Assembly: GCF_038561935.1 (NCBI RefSeq)
Contig: NZ_CP102770.1
Coordinates: 6,944,001 to 7,008,000, forward strand
Source: Myxococcus stipitatus
Lineage (GTDB): Bacteria; Myxococcota; Myxococcia; Myxococcales; Myxococcaceae
Length of the DNA: 64,000 nucleotides
Reading direction: 5' to 3'
Shown: positions 59,777 to 64,000 of the stretch, piece after piece
Position numbering within the stretch: the stretch's first letter is position 1
How the letters are laid out: each line of letters opens with the position of its first letter
Made by a program: the position numbers and the translations under genes
Notes under the pieces: generated by a model
Seen by the model: the letters and a program-made list of their open reading frames with translations, nothing else
What the model was told of the DNA's origin: nothing
Databases searched by the model: none

Positions 59777-60835
59777 CTACAGCGCCGCCATCCAATCCTT
59801 CAAGACCCCGCCCACCACCCGAGGACGCCGCCGCAACTCCGCGCAGCTCCTGCTCCCCGTCAGCACCAGCGCATGCCGCAGCCCTGTGAGGATGACCTCC
59901 AAGGCCCGCTCCGCCCCCTCCACCCCGCCCTCCTGCTGCGCCCGGAACAGCGGGAGCGCCATGCCCGCCAGGTCCGCACCCAGCGCCAACACCTTCGCGA
60001 CCTCCAACCCGGTGCGAATCCCACCACTGCCCACCAGTCGGACCTGCGACCCCACCGCCGTGCGCACCGTCGCCACCGCCGCCGCCGTGGGAATCCCCCA
60101 CGCGCTGAACTCCGCCCCCACCTTGGCTTGTACGCCCGAGGCCCGAAGCTGTTCCACCCGAACCCACGAAGTGCCGCCCAGCCCGGACACGTCCAGGTTG
60201 CGCACCCCCAGCTCCACCAACCGGCGAGCCACCTCCGGGCCAATGCCACACCCGGTCTCCTTCACCAAGAGCCGCTCGCCGAGCGCTCCCACCAACGCCC
60301 GCACTATCTCGTAACCGCCTCGGAAATCCCGGTCGCCTTCCGGCTGGGTCAATTCCTGCCCGGCGTTGAGGTGCAGCGCGATTCCATCCGCGCCAATCGC
60401 ATCCATCAGCCGCCGCACCCCGTCCACGCCCAGCCCCACCGCCTGGTACATCCCGATGTTCCCCAGCAGCGCCACCGTGGGGGCCACCTGCCGCACCTGG
60501 AACGTCACCGCCCTCGCCGCGTCCTCGGCCATGGCGCGCTGACTGCCCACACCAAAGGCCAGGCCATGGCGCTCGGCGACCAGGGCGAGGTCACGATTGA
60601 CCGCGCCTGCTCGCTCGGTGCCGCCCGTCATTCCGGTCACGAGCAACGGGTAGCGCAGCTGCTTGCCCAGGAACGAGGTGGAGAGGTCCACGTCCTCCAC
60701 GGCCATCTCCGGCATGGCACAGTGGACCAGGTGCACGTGCTCCAGCAGGGTGCTGTTCTCGACGGGCTCCACCTCGCCCTTGGCGCACAGGTCGAGATGA
60801 GCGTCCTTACGCCGTGCTGTGGTGTCCTCGACCAT
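59777..60835 (-). CDS. fni: isopentenyl-diphosphate delta-isomerase, type II
   Basis: A 352-residue FMN/NADPH-dependent isomerase that interconverts IPP and DMAPP. Family parts: RRKDAHLDLC, MPEMAVEDVDLSTSFLGKQLRYPLLVTGMTGGT, GVGSQRAM, NAGQELTQPEGDRDF, LVKETGCGIG, VSGLGGTSWVRVE and GSGGIRTGLEVAKVLALGADLAGMALP. First gene of the mevalonate operon. The region upstream carries an inverted repeat that may control the whole unit. Confidence 0.96.
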   Translation of the reverse strand: MVEDTTARRKDAHLDLCAKGEVEPVENSTLLEHVHLVHCAMPEMAVEDVDLSTSFLGKQLRYPLLVTGMTGGTERAGAVNRDLALVAERHGLAFGVGSQRAMAEDAARAVTFQVRQVAPTVALLGNIGMYQAVGLGVDGVRRLMDAIGADGIALHLNAGQELTQPEGDRDFRGGYEIVRALVGALGERLLVKETGCGIGPEVARRLVELGVRNLDVSGLGGTSWVRVEQLRASGVQAKVGAEFSAWGIPTAAAVATVRTAVGSQVRLVGSGGIRTGLEVAKVLALGADLAGMALPLFRAQQEGGVEGAERALEVILTGLRHALVLTGSRSCAELRRRPRVVGGVLKDWMAAL

Positions 60836-60860
60836 GGCTGAGTCGGTCCGTCCCCGAAAA

Positions 60861-60887
60861 CCTTCAAGTCGTGTAAGTGCTTGAAGG
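60861..60887. promoter_or_regulatory. 8-bp inverted repeat upstream of fni
   Basis: CCTTCAAG (60861-60868) and CTTGAAGG (60880-60887) flank an 11-base spacer, 26 bp upstream of the fni ATG. The size and position fit an operator for a dimeric repressor or activator of the mevalonate operon. A terminator is unlikely because a start codon follows on one side and no T-run on either. Confidence 0.4.
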
Positions 60888-60988
60888 GGCGCGGGTTTCC
60901 TAGCAAGCGCCAGGGGAGCGGTGCAAGCCAAAGGACCCCGAGCGGTTCGCTGCGGGACGCCAATGGACGGATGCGGCTGCTGGACGGT

Positions 60989-61411
60989 ATGAGGCCCCGC
61001 GTGAGCGCGCCCGCATTGCCCAAGGTCGTCGTCTTCCTGCACAGCGGAGACTACGACCGGGTCCACCAGGGACTGTCCATCGCCGCGGCGGCGACCGCGT
61101 CCGGGCGACGCGCGGAGGTGTACCTCTTCTGGTGGGCACTCGAGCGATTCCTGAAGGGCTCACTCGACGAGCCGGACTTCCAGGGCCGCGACGACATCTC
61201 GGAGCGCTTCGAGTCGCGCGGCATGCCCACGCTCCGCGCGCTGCTGGAGCACCTGAAGGAGTCGGGCCTGTGCACGCTCGCTGGCTGCACGGGCTCGCTC
61301 GGCGCGCTGGGGGCCGAGTCGGAGACGGCGCGCAGCGGCCTCGAGCTGTGGCTGGGCTGGAGCGCCATCCTCCAGCGCACCGCGGGCGTGACGGACCGCT
61401 TCTACCTCTGA
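60989..61411 (+). CDS. DsrE/DsrF-like protein
   Basis: About 140 residues from the ATG at 60989 (an ATG at 60971 is possible). The core LPKVVVFLHSGDYDRVHQGLSIAAAATASGRRAEVYLFWWAL is a DsrE-type fold start, with later LRALLEHLKESGLCTLAGCTGSLGAL holding two cysteines. DsrE proteins carry sulfur or sense thiols; whether this one does is unclear, since the usual Cys position is shifted. It is divergent from fni and followed by a bidirectional hairpin. Confidence 0.75.
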   Translation: MRPRVSAPALPKVVVFLHSGDYDRVHQGLSIAAAATASGRRAEVYLFWWALERFLKGSLDEPDFQGRDDISERFESRGMPTLRALLEHLKESGLCTLAGCTGSLGALGAESETARSGLELWLGWSAILQRTAGVTDRFYL

Positions 61412-61432
61412 GGTGAAGCCTTCCTCACGGCA

Positions 61433-61458
61433 CGCCCTGGCCATGCGAAGCCAGGGCG
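61433..61458. terminator. bidirectional terminator hairpin
   Basis: CGCCCTGGC (61433-61441), loop CATGCGAA and GCCAGGGCG (61450-61458), a perfect nine-pair stem between the convergent DsrE-like and TonB-receptor genes. Confidence 0.6.
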
Positions 61459-61473
61459 CGCGGTTCTCGCCAC

Positions 61474-63903
61474 TCAGTGGTGCGCGAGCTTGAAGCCCAG
61501 AATCACGGTGCGCGGCGCATTGGGACGAGCGCCGTAGGGACGCCGCGAGACGATGTCCTCCGCGTCCAGCACGTTGCGCGCGCTGAGGTAGAGCTGCCCC
61601 CAGCGCGTGAAGTTCCAGTTCGCGTTGACGTCGAACGTCAGCAGCGCGTCGGTCAGCTCCCCCGGTGCGGCCTCGCCCTGCCCGGCCTTCTCGCGCATGC
61701 TGTCGATGTAGAGCGCGCTGACGAACACGCCGCCCAGCGCCCCTTCCACCCCCGCCGAGGCGAACACCTGGTGGCGAGGCACGTACGGCAGCTCGTCTCC
61801 GGCCTTCACCGCGCCGAACTGCGGGTCCGCCGAGCGGAAGTCGTTCAGCAGCTCCGTGCTCGTGAGCGTGTACGAAGCGGAGAGCGGGAAGGTCAGCCCA
61901 CCGCCGGGCCGGAACGTCTTCTCCGCGTAGACCTCCAGTCCGAAGATTTGAGCCCGCCCCGCGTCCGTCTGCCGGTCCAGGTCCTCATCCACGCAGCCAC
62001 CGGAGAAGGTGCAGATGGCGGTGAGGTTCGTGTAGTCGTTGAAGAAGCCGACGACCTCGAAGCGCTCGCCTCGGCGCGTCCAGCGGGCGCCGCCTTCGTA
62101 GTTGATGCTCTTCTCCGGCTTCACCGAGTCCGGCTGGCCCGGCGACGGTGGCGAGAAGCCCCGGTACGCGCCCGCGAAGAAGCCCAGCTCGGGCGTCACC
62201 GCGCCGTACGCGCCCATGCCGGGCATCAGCACCTCCAGCGCGCCCTCCTTGGCCTCGCCCTTGAGCCGGTCGGCCGCACGCGAGCGGATGACCTCCAGGC
62301 GCAGACCTGGCGTCAGCACGAACGGGCCCCAGGCGATGGCGTCCGTCACATGCAGCGCGACAGCGTGGGTGGCGTCCTTGTTGCTCGCGGTGATGAACGT
62401 GGGCTCCCCGGCGCGGACCAGCTCGCCCCCCTCCATGCGGTAGGCGTCCTCGGAGTGCTTCCGGTCGATGCTGTCGTAGTGGAAGCGGGCGCCCACCTCG
62501 AGGCTGTGGCTCAGCGGCCCGGTGGTGGTGCTCCAGCGCGCGACGCTCTGGACGCCCTGGGAAACGAAGCTTCGGTCATTGGGGCCGATGAACAGCGTGT
62601 CCTGGGTGGACGACGTGTCGAGCTGTCCGGTGAGCACGCCGTAGTAGATGGCGTTGCGCGCGCTCGTCGGGTCGGCCAGCACGTTGGCGATGGCGGCGCC
62701 GCCGAAGCGATTCACCTTGCGCCACACGCGCGCGAAGTCGTTGCGGTAGGCCGTCGTGGTGATGGCCAGCGAGCCGGACTCCAGCACGTGGCTCGCGGCC
62801 ACCTGGGTGCGGTGCCACTTCATCTGGTCCAGCGCGCTGGCGGCATAGCGGCGCAGCGGGTTGGCGCGGAAGTCCTCGTCCGACAGGCCCAGGTACGTCT
62901 CATTGGACAGCTCGTCCGAGTAGCCCAGCTTGAGGTTGAACGTCTGGCGGACCTCGCCCTCGGGAACCAGGCGGTAGCGCGCCTTGGCCATCCACTCGTT
63001 GCGGCGGAAGCCCGTGGTGCCGCCCCCGTCCAGCTCCTTGAAGCCGTTGCTGCGCAGGTGGATGCCCTCCACCAGGAAGCCCGCGCGCTCGGTGCTCGCG
63101 CCGAAGACGCCGTGCGCCTTGCCGTACAGGTAGCCGCCGCCAGCGACGTCGAGCCACGCGGACTCGGACGCGGGGATGTCCCGGGTGATGAACTCCACCG
63201 AGCCCGCCACCGTCTGCGGACCGTGCTGGATGGCCGACGGGCCCTTGAGCACACGCACCGACTGCATCCGGGTGACGAGCGGGAAGTAGTAGGCCGCGGG
63301 CGCGGAGTACGGCGCCGGGCCGAAGAGGACGCCGTCCTCCAGCAGCGTGACCTTCTTGCTGCGGTCCGGATTGACGCCGCGCAGGCCCACGTTGGGCCGC
63401 AGGCCGAAGCCATCCTCGCCGCGCGCGTAGACGCCCGGCACGCTCATCAGCACGGTGCTCGGGTCGTCCTTCTCGTAGCGCTCCAGCTGGGCGGGCTTGA
63501 CGATGTGGACCGAGCCGCTCGTGCGCGTCTCCGACGTCCCCACCACCACGCTCTCGAACTTCTTCGACTCCGGCTCGGGCATCAGCTCCACGGTGGGCGC
63601 GGGCGGCTCGCCCCCGGCGCTCTCCACCGTCGGCGCGTCACCGGGCGTCGCGGGTGTCTCCGCCGCGGCCTCCACGGCGGGGGCCGGAGCGGGCACCTCC
63701 GTCGCGGGCTGGGGCTCGACAGCGGGAGCCGAGGTCGCGGCGGCATCCACCGGCGCGGCCGTGTCCAGCTCGCCGGGCTGGGCCGGAGCGGCGCCCTCCT
63801 CGGGCGGCACCGTCTGGGCCGCCGCGGATGAAGCCAATCCCCACATGAGCAACGGAGCCACAGCGCTCCGTGCCCGCCTCGACCTGTCCTTGAGCCATGC
63901 CAT
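61474..63903 (-). CDS. TonB-dependent outer membrane receptor
   Basis: An 809-residue receptor. Signal peptide ends SSAAAQ, then an Ala/Pro/Glu-rich linker of about 85 residues that is unusually long for the family. A TonB-box-like VVVGTSETR precedes the plug domain (STVLMSVPGVYARGEDGFGLRPNVGLRGVNPDRSKK pattern and VRVLKGPSAIQHGPQTVAGSVEFIT). The 22-strand barrel ends PRTVILGFKLAHH. The plug resembles FecA/iron-dicitrate receptors, so an iron-chelate ligand is likely. It imports substrate with TonB-ExbB energy. Confidence 0.92.
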   Translation of the reverse strand: MAWLKDRSRRARSAVAPLLMWGLASSAAAQTVPPEEGAAPAQPGELDTAAPVDAAATSAPAVEPQPATEVPAPAPAVEAAAETPATPGDAPTVESAGGEPPAPTVELMPEPESKKFESVVVGTSETRTSGSVHIVKPAQLERYEKDDPSTVLMSVPGVYARGEDGFGLRPNVGLRGVNPDRSKKVTLLEDGVLFGPAPYSAPAAYYFPLVTRMQSVRVLKGPSAIQHGPQTVAGSVEFITRDIPASESAWLDVAGGGYLYGKAHGVFGASTERAGFLVEGIHLRSNGFKELDGGGTTGFRRNEWMAKARYRLVPEGEVRQTFNLKLGYSDELSNETYLGLSDEDFRANPLRRYAASALDQMKWHRTQVAASHVLESGSLAITTTAYRNDFARVWRKVNRFGGAAIANVLADPTSARNAIYYGVLTGQLDTSSTQDTLFIGPNDRSFVSQGVQSVARWSTTTGPLSHSLEVGARFHYDSIDRKHSEDAYRMEGGELVRAGEPTFITASNKDATHAVALHVTDAIAWGPFVLTPGLRLEVIRSRAADRLKGEAKEGALEVLMPGMGAYGAVTPELGFFAGAYRGFSPPSPGQPDSVKPEKSINYEGGARWTRRGERFEVVGFFNDYTNLTAICTFSGGCVDEDLDRQTDAGRAQIFGLEVYAEKTFRPGGGLTFPLSASYTLTSTELLNDFRSADPQFGAVKAGDELPYVPRHQVFASAGVEGALGGVFVSALYIDSMREKAGQGEAAPGELTDALLTFDVNANWNFTRWGQLYLSARNVLDAEDIVSRRPYGARPNAPRTVILGFKLAHH

Positions 63904-63957
63904 CAGCGAAGTACGCCCTTGTCTCGGTGGTGCGGCGGCACTGCGTCAGACGCCACG

Positions 63958-64000
63958 AGCCGGAGGGGCCGGGTCCTCGAGAGAACCCTCCGCTCCGGCT
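63958..64000. terminator. hairpin at the window edge
   Basis: AGCCGGAG (63958-63965) and CTCCGGCT (63993-64000) pair perfectly, with an inner GGGT/ACCC stem. It may terminate a gene outside the window on the minus strand or form part of the receptor's control region; the edge prevents a decision. Confidence 0.35.

Overview
The window is GC-rich (about 70 %) with strongly G/C-ending codons. Its gene content points to a myxobacterium of the Myxococcus/Corallococcus type: many lipoproteins and DUF4388 proteins, RtcR-RtcBA, a mevalonate pathway operon with class II HMG-CoA reductase and type II IPP isomerase, an isc operon, several sigma-54 signals and abundant ECF sigma/anti-sigma pairs. The genus assignment is inferred from content; no rRNA is present.

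Layout. 1-7.7 kb: the 3'-truncated end of a TauE/SafE permease gene, a phospholipase C-like protein, leucine aminopeptidase, then a probable minus-strand operon lpxC - DsbA-like lipoprotein - DUF4388 protein - lipoprotein. It is headed by a near-consensus sigma-54 promoter. 8-17 kb: ruvB with an unknown partner, an MBL-fold hydrolase, an ELWxxDGT-repeat lipoprotein, and a run from a DUF4388 response regulator through yebC, ruvC and ruvA. 17-26 kb: outer-membrane-type proteins, an NtrC-type regulator with a small Cys-rich partner, and the RNA repair locus rtcA-rtcB with divergent rtcR. Between rtcB and rtcR lie a sigma-54 promoter and a 14-bp palindrome; between rtcB and rtcA lies a large RNA hairpin. 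An M24 peptidase lipoprotein follows.

26.7-38.3 kb is the most unusual part. It holds two paralogous two-gene modules on the minus strand. Each pairs an ECF sigma factor with a roughly 1000-residue protein that joins an anti-sigma zinc finger, one membrane helix, TPR-like repeats and a C-terminal CHAT (caspase-like) domain with both catalytic residues. In each module the sigma stop overlaps the partner start as ATGA. Module 1 also has an 86-residue ORF upstream and a 59-residue ORF downstream, closed by a textbook terminator. Between the modules, on the plus strand and behind a sigma-54-type promoter, lie a secreted 751-residue protein and a retropepsin-like lipoprotein. A short fossil of an alcohol dehydrogenase 3' end marks a rearrangement junction. 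Charge distribution predicts that the TPR-CHAT part is periplasmic, with the zinc finger holding sigma inside; this is inference.

38.5-51.4 kb: an orphan histidine kinase, an EamA transporter, a DTW-domain tRNA modifier, DsbD, a flotillin-like coiled-coil protein, then iscS-iscU-iscA-hscB-hscA-fdx without iscR but with a strong sigma-70 promoter and an internal terminator-like hairpin pair, and tRNA-Leu(CAG) with its promoter and terminator. 51.4-64 kb: a membrane flippase-like protein overlapping a phosphodiesterase-type gene, an Omp85-like protein, the mevalonate operon fni-mvaA-mvaK1-mvaD-mvaK2, a DsrE-like protein and a TonB-dependent receptor.
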